A DNA stretch of 64,000 bases, from positions 2,636,001 to 2,700,000 of the forward strand of contig NC_063051.1 in NCBI RefSeq assembly GCF_018812025.1, read 5' to 3'. Every line of letters starts with the position of its first letter. The stretch's first letter is position 1. The notes below the pieces were generated by a model. The model saw only the letters and a program-made list of their open reading frames with translations, had not been told where the DNA came from and searched no databases. Both the position numbers and the translations under genes were made by a program. The stretch is from Megalobrama amblycephala (Eukaryota; Chordata; Actinopteri; Cypriniformes; Xenocyprididae). Of this stretch, positions 46,510 through 58,925 are shown piece by piece.

Positions 46510-46768
46510 TAAGTTTGAGTGTAAGAGTCAGTATTATTTTTTATTATAGTATTTATTAAGAATTCGAATTAGCATTTATTTTTATAGCGTCAGTTTTTTA
46601 GTTAGTTTTAGTAATTTTGTTGTGCAAATGTGCTTTTGTCATTTTTTATTAGTTTTTATTTTTTTAAAATATTTCTGTTCAGCTTTATTTTGATCATTTT
46701 ACCACACTTTTTTAATGATTTTTATATTTAAGTTTTCTAAAGACGGCGTCATTATTGTTTAGTTTGTA

Positions 46769-47358
46769 CAGAAGAGGATTAGGGCCAAGCAATAATAAAA
46801 AAATAAAACCATCTCGAGATTAAAGTTGTTAAATTTCGAGAAAAAACTCGTTAAATTTCGAGAAAAAAGTTGAAATAAAATGTTGAGAATAAACTCGTTA
46901 AATTACGAGAAAAATGTCGTTAAATTTCAAGAAAAAAGTCGAGATAAAATGTTGAGGATAAAGTCATTAAATTAGGAGAAAAAAGTCGTTAAATTACGAG
47001 AACAAATTCGTTAAATTATGAGAACAAATTCGTTAAATTATGAGAAAAACTCATTAAATTTCGAGAAAAAATGTCGAGATAAAATGTTGAGAATAAAGTC
47101 ATTAAATTACGAGAAAAAAGTGGTTAAATTACGAGAACAAATTCATAAGTCATAATTTAATGAGTTTATTCTCAACATTTTATCTCGACTTTTTCTTGAA
47201 ATTTAACAAGTTTTTTTCTCGTAATTTAACGAGTTTATTCTCAACATTTTATTTAGACTTTTTTCTCGAAATTTAACGAGTTTTTTCTCGAAATTTAACA
47301 ACTTTAATCTCGAGATGGTTTTATTTTTTTATTATTGCTTGGCCCTAATCCTCTTCCG
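46769..47358. mobile_element. Foldback element 2, shorter duplicate
   Basis: Same ends as element 1, with C-A instead of C-G at the second base on the left. It is 590 bp against 810 bp because the left arm has fewer internal repeat units. Its position in the tandem duplication suggests it was copied with its flanks, not inserted separately. Confidence 0.85.
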
Positions 47359-47610
47359 TAAGTTTGAGTATAAGAGTCAGTATTATTTTTTATTATAGTA
47401 TTTATTAAGAATTTAAATTAGCATTTATTTTTATAGCGTCAGTTTTTTAGTTAGTTTTAGTAATTTTGTTGTGCAAATGTGCTTTTGTCATTTTTTATTA
47501 GTTTTTATTTTTTTTAAATATTTCTGTTCAGCTTTATCTTATTTTTATTTCAGTTTTAAACTTTGAATTTTTTTATTTTAAATAGTTGCCACCCTAATCC
47601 TTAGTTTTTT

Positions 47611-48124
47611 GAAGTTCAAGAAAGACTTTTACTGGATAAAAGAGTGTCAACTCTCAGTCAGAGACAGAAGGACTGGAGGAGATTGTGTGCGACAGGTTTA
47701 TCAGACCATCTTCTTCATTTAGAGGCCTTAGAGATTTACATATAAATGATACAGAAGCTTTATAATATTCCCAAGAAATATTAATGCAGATCACAAGCTT
47801 TACATGCCTTCAGGTCATCTGACCAGTCGAATTTCAGCACTCAATATCTCCATCTATAATAAAAGTCCCACACCTGACGACAGGTCACGTTTTATCTGTG
47901 ATCTCCACTTGAAAAGGTCTCCGTCTCGTTCTCGCTCTAGAAGAACCAACAAAAAGACAAATGGCTAAAACGATGCGGTGACAACACTGGGCGTGATTCT
48001 TCTTTTTCTGTGCGTGTGTGGTGGCGTTTGGTTAATAATGCCCTGACCGTTTCATTATAGTAATCAGAGAGCGATCGGCCGGCGCTGGCAGAATGAGTGA
48101 GAGCCCACACACTCGCCTCATTAA

Positions 48125-48157
<33 letters not shown>

Positions 48158-48735
48158 CAAATTGGAATTGCCTTTTGCGGTCGGTGGCCCCGACAAAACA
48201 CACACCCTCTCTCTCTCGTGAAGAGCCGTATCTCTTGTGCCATCGTGTCTCGGGCGCTCACATTACTCCTACATCTGCGACGGGGCGGCAGAGAGAGAAA
48301 ACACAAAGAGAGACGGGTCATTCCATGCTTATGTTGTAATTTGAGCTCAGCGTGAAATCAAAATTGACTCCATTTGCATTTGCACATTTGGCCGAAACAT
48401 TGCATTCACACTTTATGTTTCATCATATCGTTCATTCACCGGGAATATTTACTTCAGTGTTTCAGAGAGACACAAACCAACACCATAAAACAAAACTGAA
48501 TTTGCTGTACCTGTTGATACTCACTGTCACTTTTCCCTCCAAAATGATGTCACTTCCTGGAGGATGATGTCATTAACCCTGTAAAGCCAGACATATGAAA
48601 TAATAGGGTTTTTTTTTTTTTTTTTTAATGGAACAGTTTATTGAACATTTAGGGAAAAAATATAAAATATCTAAAAGAAAAAAAGTTTGCATATGTGTTT
48701 TTTTGTTCATCTTTGAGCCTTTCATGGATCATATT
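47611..48735. other. Unique sequence, candidate conserved non-coding element
   Basis: (CA)n lies at about 48127-48155 and a T-run at 48607-48626. The stretch 47990-48450 is GC-balanced with GGTTAATAATGCCCTGACCG, a CGATCGGCCGGCG CpG cluster, and CATTTGCATTTGCACATTTG, which includes a POU-type ATTTGCAT at about 48370. Frames overlap on opposite strands and are not recognised. Confidence 0.35.
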
Positions 48736-48899
48736 CAGTTGCAAGAAAAAGTATGTGAACCTCTTGTGGATGTAAACATCTTTTATGTAAAATATCTTTC
48801 TCAGGACAGTACTAAATAAAAAAATATCATGCATTTTGTTAAAATTATTCACATTTTCACAGATTCTGCAAGTGGTTCACAAACTTTTTCTTGCAACTG
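48736..48899. mobile_element. Tc1/mariner-type MITE (CAGTTGCAAGAAAAAGTATG)
   Basis: A compact 164-bp element. Left end CAGTTGCAAGAAAAAGTATG is inverted at the right end as AACTTTTTCTTGCAACTG, with a GTGAACC/GGTTCAC match further inward. These ends are characteristic of a Tc1-like MITE family found widely in fish and amphibians. The small frames across it are chance. Confidence 0.85.
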
Positions 48900-49439
48900 T
48901 AGTCTGATATAATGCGAATATGAAGGAAAAACAAGAACATGTGACTCACCTTCATCATCCGCAGACGTGAGTTTGGACTCATTATCATATTGTGATTCCT
49001 CAAGCGCTTTACAAACACCATCTCAATCGCTTCATTAGTACAAACGTCTTCTTAAGTGCTCGCTGGAGGAACTGCAGACTGTTTTTGGCCTGTGGGAACA
49101 TAAAAACACACGGTTATTAGAAAGAGCAACGACACACTTTAAATCCAAGTCTGTCTAGGCAAATGTCAAAATCTCCAGCCTGAGCAGATGAAGCGCTCGA
49201 GCAGACGTCACTTTGATGAAGCGCACTGCATTTACACATGATTGACAGCTGTCACTTACGCTATCGGCCCAAAATAACGACATGGAGACGCCAACTTCAG
49301 AAAGAGGAACGTTTCAAAACGAGCAGTTTAGGTTCAATAAATGCTGCTTCTAAGTTTAGAGTACAGTATTAACTAGTGTCAGTTTTTAAGATCTTCTGTG
49401 ATTCTTCATATGAACCTTATAAAGAACCCAGGAACCAAT
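48900..49439. other. Unique sequence, nothing firmly recognised
   Basis: Single-copy sequence, somewhat GC-balanced at 48950-49330 with AAGCGCTCGAGCAGACGTCAC. No reading frame or repeat noted. It could include regulatory sequence. Confidence 0.35.
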
Positions 49440-50690
49440 ATAATCATCATTTTAACACTTTTCTTATGATTTTTATATACTTAAGTTTTCTAAAGATGGT
49501 GTCATTATAGTTTAGTTTGAGTAAGAGTCAGTGTTATTTTAGTATGGTATTTAGTTTTTAATTAGCATTTATATATTCAGTTTTTATTTTAGTTTTTAGT
49601 CATTTTGCTGTCCAAATGTGCTTTTGTGATTTTTTTATTTTATTTTTTATTTTAATTATTTTTATCTAATATTTATGTTTTATTTTATTTCAGATTTATT
49701 TTGATCATTTTAACACTTTTCTAATGCTTTTGCCATTTTTTCATATTTTTATTTAGCTTTTATTTTATTTTTATTTCAGTTTCTTCAACTTTTTTATTTC
49801 AGTTAGTTGCCACTCTAATACTACGTTTTCTACATTCAATTATTTTTTTAATTTTATTTCAGCTTTATTTTGATAGTTTTAATACACTTTTCATATGATT
49901 TTTAAAATGATGTTTTCTAAAGACGCCGTCATAATAGTTTAGTTTGAGTATAAGTCAGTATTATTAATTATTATAGTATTTATTAATATTTTAAAAATAA
50001 CATTTATTTTTATATTTTCAGTTTTTTAGTAATTTTGTTGTCTAAATGTGATTGTCATTTTTTTATTTTTAAAAAAATATTTATTTTTATTTTTATTTTA
50101 TTTTTTATTTCAATTATTTTTATCTAATATTTATGTTTTATTTTATTTAAGATTTGTTTTGATAATTTTAACACACTTTTCTTATGCTTTTGTTTTTTTT
50201 TTTCATATTTTTTATTTAGCTTTATTTTATTTTTATTTCAGTTTCAACTTTTTTTTTCAATTAGAAAAGGTAGTATTAGGGTGGCACCTAAATTCAATTG
50301 TTTATTTATTTTTTATTTAAGATTTATTTTGATCATTTTAACACACTTTTCTTATGATTTTTATATTTAAATTTTCTATAGATGGCGTCATTATCATTTA
50401 GTTTGAGTATAAGAGTCAGTATTATTTATTAGTATTTATTAATATTTTGAATGAGAATTTTTTTATATTTTCAGTTTTTTAGTTAGTTTTAGTGATTTTG
50501 TTGTCTAAATGTGCTTTTGCCATTTTTTATTAATTTTTGATTTTTTTAAATATTTCTATTTAGCTTTATTTTATTTTTATTTCAGTTTCAACTTATTTTT
50601 TTTTTTCATATAGTACTCCCTAATCCTAAATTTTTTGAAGTTCAAGTTTTTTTAATCTAAAATTTATATTTTATTTAATTTCAGCTTTAT
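49440..50690 (+). repeat. AT-rich repeat, three diverged tandem units of about 430-460 bp
   Basis: TTTTCTAAAGATGGTGTCAT-like phrases recur at about 49486, 49912 and 50372, each followed by TAGTTTGAGTATAAGAGTCA and long TTTATTTTATTT runs. The units match the flanks of the foldback duplication. A phenylalanine-rich plus frame at 50048-50320 is translation of T-runs and not a gene. Confidence 0.8.
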
Positions 50691-51469
50691 TTTGGTCACT
50701 AAAAATCTTTTATTCTGATATCCAAAGGATCTCAGCAGGAGGCTTTTATCGTTCAGCTCGTAAAGCTCAGGCACCTTTAAGCTCAGTGACATATAATACG
50801 ACTCCACAGCAGCAGAAGCAGCCATGGCTTTAATAACCAGCACACCTTCCCCTTCAGTGACACTAATGTTAGTCCGATCGGCCGAGCGTGAGGGCCTAAA
50901 CACACACACACACACACACACGCTGCTTCCTTCCTCTCTTTCCCTCACCGACCGCTGTGACTTATAGCAGGAGACTTCAATAAGCCAGCGGCTAATGCAA
51001 TTAGAAACAAAGAACACTATTTATTATAGCGGCGGCGCTGGAGCCGCAGGCCAGAGGATGCTGCATGTGTGTGGAGAAGATCAGGAGAACTGGACACATT
51101 TCATTACGAGAACATATTCAGAGAGAAACTGAGACTCTCGTTGGGCTCTTGAGTCGAGGAATATTTCAGGAGATTAAAAACATCAAAAGAAAACCTGATG
51201 ATCAGAACAACCAGAGACACCAGAGACGTCATGAACTCGATTTCCAGGTGACACGTGTACTGACACAATGTGCATCTTAAAGTGGTGTTTGATTATGATT
51301 TGACTTTTTTAACTTTAGTTAGTGTGTAATGTTGCTGTTTGATCATAAACAACATCTGCAAAGTTACGATGATCAAAGTTCAATGCAAAGAGAGATATTT
51401 TCTATTACAGAAACGGCTGGTAGGAACTACAACAAGCTTCTTCCTAGGTTAGTGACATCACAAACCCTA
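50691..51469. other. Unique sequence, candidate conserved non-coding element
   Basis: GC-balanced at 50740-51060 with CCGATCGGCCGAGCG, a (CA)n tract at about 50900-50922, GGCTAATGCAATTAG near 50990 and GCGGCGGCGCTGGAGCCGC. One minus frame (50664-51017) crosses the CA tract and a plus frame (51065-51280) lies beyond; neither resembles a protein. Confidence 0.35.
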
Positions 51470-51998
51470 AAATTTACATAAACCCCGCCCCCGAGAACAC
51501 TCAACAAAGGGGGCGGGGCCATGTTGGGCTGCTTTAGAGAAGAGGAAGAGTTGTTTTTGTAAATGCCGTCATTTTACGCCGGACTGCTTCACAAACGAGG
51601 GTCAATTCAACACAAAAGATGAACATGACGGCACATGCTAGTGGATGAGTTGAATCAACTCCACAGCAACTACATCAATTTATCCACTAACCATTCAGAA
51701 ACGTCTAAAAGTTGTAACTTCTTCCTGAGTCTCTCCATCAGTGTCGACTCCGGTTTGAACAATGTAAGGCTGAACACTTTCCTCATTTTAGCTGCGTGAG
51801 ATTCTCCAGCTTTGTTGTTGTTGAGCTGTTAAAGCTCCGCCCTCTTCTGGAAAGCAGGCAGCTCATTTGCATTTAAAGGGACACACACAAAAATGCCATG
51901 TTTTTGCTCACACCCAAATAGGGGCAAATTTGACAAGCTATAATAAATGATCTGTGGGGGATTTTGAGCTGAAACTTCACACACACATTCTGGAGATT
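51470..51998 (+). mobile_element. TTAA MITE family, copy 4, right end lost
   Basis: Contains CCCCGCCCCCGAGAACACTC, GTGTCGACTCCGGTTTGAAC, CTCCAGCTTTGTTGTTGTTG and an intact ATTTGCAT at 51865-51872. It stops at CACATTCTGGAGATTACATT, short of the terminal TTAA seen in copies 1 and 2. Confidence 0.75.
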
Positions 51999-52915
51999 AC
52001 ATTCAGCCAAAGACATACACATAGATGATATAGTTATAAAGAGCAATATCTACATGAATATATTTACTAAAACATCTTAAATCTATAATAAAAGACCACA
52101 TCAATTAACACTTCTGAATATAAGATGCTTATGAATCACTGAATCAGAGTCGATTCATTAATATGGACAGAATGAACTGATTCACAGAACTCTCATTTCA
52201 TTTTTCTCTTCTTAAAATCAGATGTTATTAAAACAAACAAATACATTTAAACTAAAACTATTACAAATAACTTTTAGTAATCATAATAAAGCTGAAATAA
52301 AATCAAAGAAATATTAGATAAAAACTTAAACTTGAAAAAACTTAGGGTTAGTGAGAGAAATAACCAAAACAAAGTGAGTTTAAGTTGGAAGTAAAACTGA
52401 AATAAAAATAAATGAAGCTAAATAGAAATATATAAATAAAATGACAAAAGCACATTTGGACAGCTAAATTACTAAAAAGACAAATTAAAATTAAAACTGA
52501 TTTTTTTTTTCTTTAAATATTATGTATTTACATATTATATATTAAATATTAAATATTAATAAATATTATTTAGTAATTATATATTAATAAGATATAAATA
52601 ATACTAATATAATATAATTGATTTAGTCTAGGAAAGTTAAATATAAAAAGTCATAAAAAGTGTGTTAAAATCATTGAGATATTATGATGTTGATACTTTT
52701 TTACATAACTATCTTAAAGTGATTGTGAATATATAGTGATTTTTTAATGAACTGACATAAATCAAAGAAAAAAGCTTATATTTGATGATTCTGTGTTTGA
52801 TTTCTAGGAGCAACAGGTCATTTAATGACTTCATGTCGAACTTATCTTTTGTAATAAAGGATATTTTTACCGCAGGGACATCGTGCAGTGCCTCACACTG
52901 ATGCTCGAAGGTGAC

Positions 52916-52918
<3 letters not shown>
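51999..52918. repeat. AT-rich sequence with inverted relative of the 49.4-50.7 kb repeat
   Basis: Between about 52240 and 52510 the phrase AAAATGACAAAAGCACATTT and its surroundings are the reverse complement of the AT-rich repeat flanking the foldback elements. The remainder (52510-52900) is AT-rich single-copy sequence with TATTAAATATTAA runs. Confidence 0.65.
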
Positions 52919-52987
<69 letters not shown>

Positions 52988-53020
52988 GCTAACAGAGCAA
53001 AGACTCAGACAGAAGCCACC

Positions 53021-53059
<39 letters not shown>
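52919..53059. repeat. (GT)n and (GA)n microsatellites
   Basis: (GT)n of about 33 units at 52919-52986 is followed after 36 bases by (GA)n at 53023-53059. The frames across these are artefacts. Confidence 0.97.
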
Positions 53060-53062
<3 letters not shown>

Positions 53063-53854
53063 AGCTTTAAATAAATCAAATTACTACACTGACTAACCCT
53101 AACCAAACCCCTAAAGGAAAACACACACACACACACACACACACTATAACGTGTCTCTCATTACTCATGCAATTAAAGAGCTCAACGGCCACATAAATAA
53201 CCATCCGGCTTCATTCCCGGAGGATCTCCGGACAGACGGAGGAGGAACTCTTACACACACAGGTAAGGTCTCAGACGTCAGCACAAATCCAGCGTTCAGC
53301 TGATTCCAGGTTTCCAGAGACAGTGAGAGAAGTTAATGTTGGGACTGTTGAGCAAGTTCAGATTCAGCTCTCTGTGAATGAAAAATACTTTCAGACTTTG
53401 ACACACTTTCTGATTCTACAATCTGCAATGAAACATGAAGACTGCATCTGAAATCACACCACAGAGCGGAACAAGAGTATCTGAAAGAGAACAAAGTCAG
53501 AATTCATATTGATAAAACAAGTAGCTGGTAGGTCACATGACAGATGTAGTACATCTGGATTACAGCCATACTGTATTTTTTAATGCTTGCATTATTCAAA
53601 AAGAAGTATCTACTTAGAGAGTACGTGATTTAAGATACAGCCAAAAGGTTTTGGGGTGATTCTGCAGACTTCTGGCTCCGCCCACTCCAGCACAGGTGTC
53701 AATCATCCCAGTTAATGCATCTGTGCAGCTGTTCTCATCCTTTCTGACTTCATCCACAACAATATTAGCAGGCCTGAAACCCACAGTGAATTTGCTTAAT
53801 TTTTCCATTTGTTTGTAAGAATTAAGATATTTTAAAATTATTAATTCCTGCCCA
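53060..53854. other. Unique sequence with short (CA)n tract
   Basis: (CA)n lies at about 53121-53144. The segment 53145-53260 is GC-balanced with CTCATGCAATTAAAGAGCTC and CTTCATTCCCGGAGGATCTC, of enhancer-like appearance. A 64-codon minus frame (53614-53808) shows no known domain. Confidence 0.35.
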
Positions 53855-54985
53855 AAAATGCTTTAATTGTGATATAAAATGTTGAAATTATGACACACTA
53901 CATCATAATTAATCAATAAAAAGTCCTAATTGCGATATTAAAAAGTTGAAATTATAAAATGTTGAAATTATGACATACTGTCATTATTAAATTAAAAGTA
54001 ATAATTATGAAATTAAAAAGTTGAAATTATGAGATACTACATCATTATTAAATAAAAAGTAATAATTATGAAATTAAAAAGTAAAAATTATGACATATTA
54101 TGTCATTATTAAATAAAAGTCCAAATTATGAGATTAAAAATTTGAAATTATAAAATGTTGAAATTATGAGATAGTTAGAATTATGACATACTGCATCATT
54201 ATTAAATAAAAAGTAATAATTATGAGATTAAAAAGTTGAAATTATGACATACTATGTCATTATTAAATAAAAAGTAACAATTATGAGATAAAAAAATTGA
54301 AATTATAAAGTTGAAATTATGAGATACTACATCATCATTAAATAAAAGTCCAAATTATGAGATTAAAAAGTTGAAATTATAAAATGTTGAAATTATGAGA
54401 TAGGTAAAATTATGTCATACTATGTCATTATTAAATAAAAAGTAATAATAATTATGAAATTAAAAAGTTGAAATTATGACATACTATGTCATTATTAAAT
54501 AAAAAGTAACAATTATGAGATTAAAAATGTGAAATTATAAAGTTGAAAAGTCCAAATTATGAGATTAAAAAATTGAAATTATAAAATGTTGAAATTATGA
54601 GATAGTTAGAATTATGACATTCTGCATCATTATTAAATAAAAAGTAATAATTATGAGATTAAAAATTTGAAATTATAAAGTTGAAATTATGAGATACTAC
54701 ATCATCATTAAATAAAAGTCCAAATTATGAGATTAAAAAGTTTAAATTATAAAATGTTGAAATTATAAGATACTGCATCATTATTAAATAAAAAGTAATA
54801 ATTATGAGATTAAAAAGTTGAAATGATTAGATACTACATCATTATTAAATAAAAAGTAATAATTATGAAATTAAAAAGTTCAAAATTATGACATATTATG
54901 TCATTATTCAATAAAAAGTAATAATTATGAGATTAAAAATTTGAAATTATAAAGTTCAAATTTTGAGAAATTATGACATTATGGG
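53855..54985. repeat. AT-rich minisatellite (AATTATGAGATTAAAAAGTT type)
   Basis: Recurring phrases GTAATAATTATGAGATTAAA, GTTGAAATTATGACATACT and CATTATTAAATAAAAAGT form units of about 90-130 bp. Order and length vary, so it is degenerate. It shares the -AATTATGAGA- core with the 55825-57020 block. No frames of note. Confidence 0.9.
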
Positions 54986-55268
54986 GAAAAAAAGAAAAAT
55001 CATTTAAATCAAATAAGAAATATCTGTATTTACAGCACATTTAAATGCTTGTTTTGTCTTATTTTAGACCATAATAAAGTGCTGCAATGTTTTTAAGAAA
55101 CTGTACCAAAATCTGACATAATGCCAGTTTTATGGTAAACACAATGTTCTGTCAAACAGAATGTAAAGACCAGAATATATTGAGCTTCAGATCTGCTCAG
55201 ATTCAGCCTAATGTTTCCTGACGGTTCATTTATAAATGCACAGATGTACAGTAAACGCTGTATAGTCG

Positions 55269-55312
<44 letters not shown>

Positions 55313-55824
55313 GAAATCAGTGTTAGAGCAGCGCTTCATCTTCTTTCATTATCGGACCCTTGCGAGGCTCGTCCTGACAGTCCAATTCCTCACCGCTGCC
55401 ACACCGTCATCCCTAATTCATTTTCCTCTTCCGCCCCTGACCCCGCGCATAAAGAGCGACAGAATTGTCTGATCTCAGTACAGACAGACTCCGAGATCAT
55501 CAGTAGATACATCTTCATCTTCACGTGCCTCCAGATCGGCTGTCAGAGCGCTTTCTGTAACAAATACAATTAGAGTCTGAACGTCTCGCGCTCCACCGAA
55601 CTCTACACAACTCTACAGTAACACAGCATTAAACTCTATACTGAACACTGCTCTCAGCAACATTCTTAAATCAAGATCCATTTACTGGAGATGGAAAATG
55701 ACTGAAGATAAGAAGAATTGAGTGAAAATGAAGTGAGTTTGTGCTTAAAACAAGAACAAATATCTGCCAATGAGGTCAGAGAAATAAACTGAATTCATGC
55801 TTTAATCATGCTTCGGTAAATCGT
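54986..55824. other. Unique island with (CA)n
   Basis: Separates two blocks of the same minisatellite. (CA)n lies at 55271-55311, and 55315-55570 is GC-balanced with TTTCATTATCGGACCCTTGC and TCATCCCTAATTCATTTTCC. The plus frame at 55211-55573 crosses the CA tract and is not recognised. Candidate conserved non-coding DNA. Confidence 0.35.
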
Positions 55825-57020
55825 AATTACATAAAAAGTCATAATTATGAGTTTAAAATTTGAAATTATTATGATATAAAATGTTGAAAATGTGAGACAA
55901 AGTACATCATAATTATTAAATAAAAAGTCCTGAGCATGAGATTAAAAAGTTGAAATTATAAAAATTTGAAATTGTGATAGTTAAAATTATGACATACTAT
56001 GCCATTAAAATATAAAAAAGTAATAATTATGAGATTAAAATGTTGAAATCATAAAAATTGAAATTGAGATAGCTGAAATTATGACATACTGCATCATTAT
56101 TAAATAAAACGTAATAATTATGAGATTAAAAAAATGAAATTATGAGATAGTAGAAATTATGACATACTCTGTCATAATTATTAAATAAAAAAGTACTAAT
56201 TACTAATTATGAGATTAAAAAATTTAAATTAAAAAATTTAAATTATAAATTTAAATTATGAGATAGCCTAAATTTATGACATATTAAGTCATTATTAAAC
56301 AAAAAGTCATAATTATGAGATTAAAATGTTGAAATTATAAAATGTTGAAATTATGAGATAGTCGAAATTATGACATACTCTGTCATAATTATTAAATAAA
56401 AAAGTACTAATTATGAGATTAAAACTGAAATTAAAAATTGAAATGATAAATTGAAATTATGAGATAGTCAAAATTTATGACATACTACATCATTATTAAA
56501 TAAAGTCATAATTATGAGATTAAAAACTCGAAATTATGAGATAGTCAAAATTATGACATACCATGTCATAATTATTAAATAAACAGTCCTAATTGTGAGA
56601 TTAAAAAGTTGAAATTATAAGAGTTGAAATTATGAGTCAAAATTATGACATACGTCATTATTAAATAAAAAGTCATAATTGAGATTAAAAAACTGAAATT
56701 ATTAAAAAAAAGTTGAAATTGACATACTAAGACAATTTTTTTATTTTTTGTTATAATTATGACAAAACTGTGAAATTATGACATACAAAGTCATAATTAT
56801 GACATACTAAGTCATTTTTTTATTTTTATGTCAATTATCTTAAAAAAATTAAGAGATAAATTGTCAAAATTATGAGTTTCTATGTCCTAAATATGGCTTT
56901 TTATGTTACAATTTCAACTTTTTATGTTATAACTATGACTTGGTATGTCATAATTTTGGATTTTGAATATCATAATTATGACTTTTTAAAGATTAAGACT
57001 TTTTCATCTCATTATTATGA
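55825..57020. repeat. AT-rich minisatellite, second block with orientation switch
   Basis: Same phrases as 53855-54985 up to about 56740. From about 56860 the sense reverses: GTCATAATTATGAGATTAAA-type phrases become TCATAATTATGACTTTTTAA and similar. The array is thus roughly palindromic around 56750-56860, as expected if it grew inside a palindromic element. The frame at 56872-57147 lies in the reversed part. Confidence 0.85.
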
Positions 57021-57412
57021 CTTGGTTTGCCTTCATTCCGACATTATATGTCAGAATTATCATTTACAGAAGCATGATTCTTGTGTGTCAGAAATGGGCT
57101 TCCATACAAATGTGTCAACAGACATTTTCCAATCAAATGTATCTTGATTAAAGAATGTTTAGACTGGAGAACAAGACAAAAATACGAGGAGGAACATCAC
57201 TTTTACAGAGTAAGAGGTCCTTCAGACTATACAGCTCTTGACACGTGTTATTTTACACATTATTCTCATTCTCTGACCCATAACCAGGAGTAACATGTGA
57301 TAAAAGATTATCTTGCATGTTAATTTGAGTTTCTGCAGTGTAGATCTGTTTAGCCCCGCCCACCCGACACCTCATTGGATGAAAGTCACACTCCTCATGT
57401 ATAGTAAACAGC
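57021..57412. other. Unique sequence, nothing recognised
   Basis: Single-copy sequence. GCCCCGCCCACCCGACACC at about 57353 is the only GC-rich patch. Confidence 0.4.
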
Positions 57413-57588
57413 ATTTACTCACACTCATGTTCTTCCAAACCTGTTGGACTTTCTTTTGTGGAACATGAAGATTTTTTAAAGAATTGATTTGGTTCCCAGA
57501 GTTCTCCAGCAGAAGAAAGAAAGTCATGCAGGTTTAGAATTGATATGAGGGCGAGGAAATGATAAATTTGGGTGAATGATCCCTTTAA
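57413..57588. mobile_element. TTAA MITE (TTGGGTGAATGATCCCTTTAA end), partial
   Basis: TTTACTCACACTCATGTTCT, the inverted TTTCTTTTGTGGAACATGAA and the end GGGTGAATGATCCCTTTAA identify a short member of the family at 1444-2197. The left terminal TTAA is missing. Confidence 0.75.
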
Positions 57589-58254
57589 ATGCTTCTAAAC
57601 AGCCTGTATGAACTTTGTTTGGTTGCTTGACATTCAGTCCGTCAGTCGTTTCTAGTCTGCACTGGTCAAAAGTCTGGTTCTGTAAGATGCAATAACATCT
57701 AATCAGGTCAAAACAAACTTCATGAATCCACACTGAATTACATCTCATGTTTTCCATCGTGAGATGTGTGTAACTTCAGAAAGGAAACACACACACACTG
57801 AGTAAAATGTGTCAGAGGGGATGATTTCGAGCTTCTGGCATGTTTTACATTTGAAGGGGGAGAAGAAAATCTATATTTAACGTTTATTTAATGTTTGCAG
57901 AAGACAAACAAGCTGAAATGTGCAGCCGTGCAGCATGAAAACACGCCACCCATGAGGACGATTTGAAAAAATCACAATTATGAGCAGAATACAGATGTTT
58001 ACTGACTTCAAGCAGCAGAATATTGTTCACTGAGACTCTGAATACATTTACAACATGATGAAAATTACTCCTGTTGAATCTCATCATGCTCTCAGTCTCT
58101 CTGTGCCCCATTTAAGAGACTTTTATTTGTTATTATTTCATTTCCAGACAGGCAAGAGTGGACGCAGGATACAATACGAGACAAATCAGAGAATATTAGA
58201 CTGTGTGATCGTCCGTCAGTGCCTCTTAAAACTGATGTGTGTGTTTCATGTCCA
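57589..58254. other. Unique sequence, nothing firmly recognised
   Basis: Single-copy sequence. Small frames on both strands (57524-57757, 57884-58111, 58055-58339) overlap and show no domain. Confidence 0.4.
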
Positions 58255-58925
58255 GAGCAGCGTTATTTTACTTTATCATTGGTATACTATTTTTAACATA
58301 CTACTATATGATTTTTATATACTATTATTAATATTTTGAATTATATTTTATTTTTATATTTTCTGTTTTCACTTTAATTGTCTTTTTGTTAATCTTTTGA
58401 ATTAGATTTTATTGTTTATATTTTGTTTTCATTTTCATTTTAGTTAGTTTCAGTGATTTTGTTGCATTTTTGTTAATATTTTTAATAAAATTTTATTTAA
58501 TATTTTCTGTTATTTTAATTTTAGGTGAAGTTTTAGTCATTGTGTTGCATGTTTTTGTAAATAATTTGAATTACATTTTATTTTTATATGTTCAGTTTTC
58601 ATTTGAATTTTTGATTTAGTTTTAGTAATTTTGTTGCATGTTTTTGGTAATATTTTGAATTACATTTTATTTTTATATTTTCAGTTTTCATTTTAATTTT
58701 ATATAAAGTTTTGGTCATTTTGTTGCATGCTTTTGTTAACATTTTGAATTACATTTTATTTTAATATTTTCTGTTATTATTTTAATTTTAGTTAAAGTTT
58801 TTATCATTTTGTTGTGTTTCTCATTTTACATTAGTATTAGTTTTTTAAGTATTATGTTCATATAGTTAAGTTTTAATTTTATTAGTTTTAGTTAGTACTT
58901 CACCTTTAAATGTAAATTCAGAAAG
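58255..58925 (+). repeat. T-rich tandem repeat, period about 85-90 bp
   Basis: ATTTTGTTGCATG-like phrases recur at about 58458, 58540, 58629, 58716 and 58807, each with TTTTCAGTTTTCATTTTAAT and AATATTTTGAATTACATTTT. It is related to the AT-rich repeat at 49440-50690. Confidence 0.8.

Larger units (their letters stand above)
45480..47610. repeat. 1069-bp tandem duplication of an AT-rich repeat carrying foldback elements
   Basis: TACCACACTTTTTTAATGAT occurs at 45631 and 46700, a period of 1069 bp, and both flanks of the foldback element are repeated too (AAAGACGGCGTCATTATTGT and AGTTTGAGTGTAAGAGTCAG types). The duplication therefore included the foldback with its surroundings. Related AT-rich units without the foldback continue at 49440-50690. 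Confidence 0.85.

Noticed and set aside
50048..50320. Phenylalanine- and leucine-rich frame resembling a membrane protein
   Set aside because: It is the translation of T-rich repeat sequence present in several diverged units, without conserved start or reading phase.
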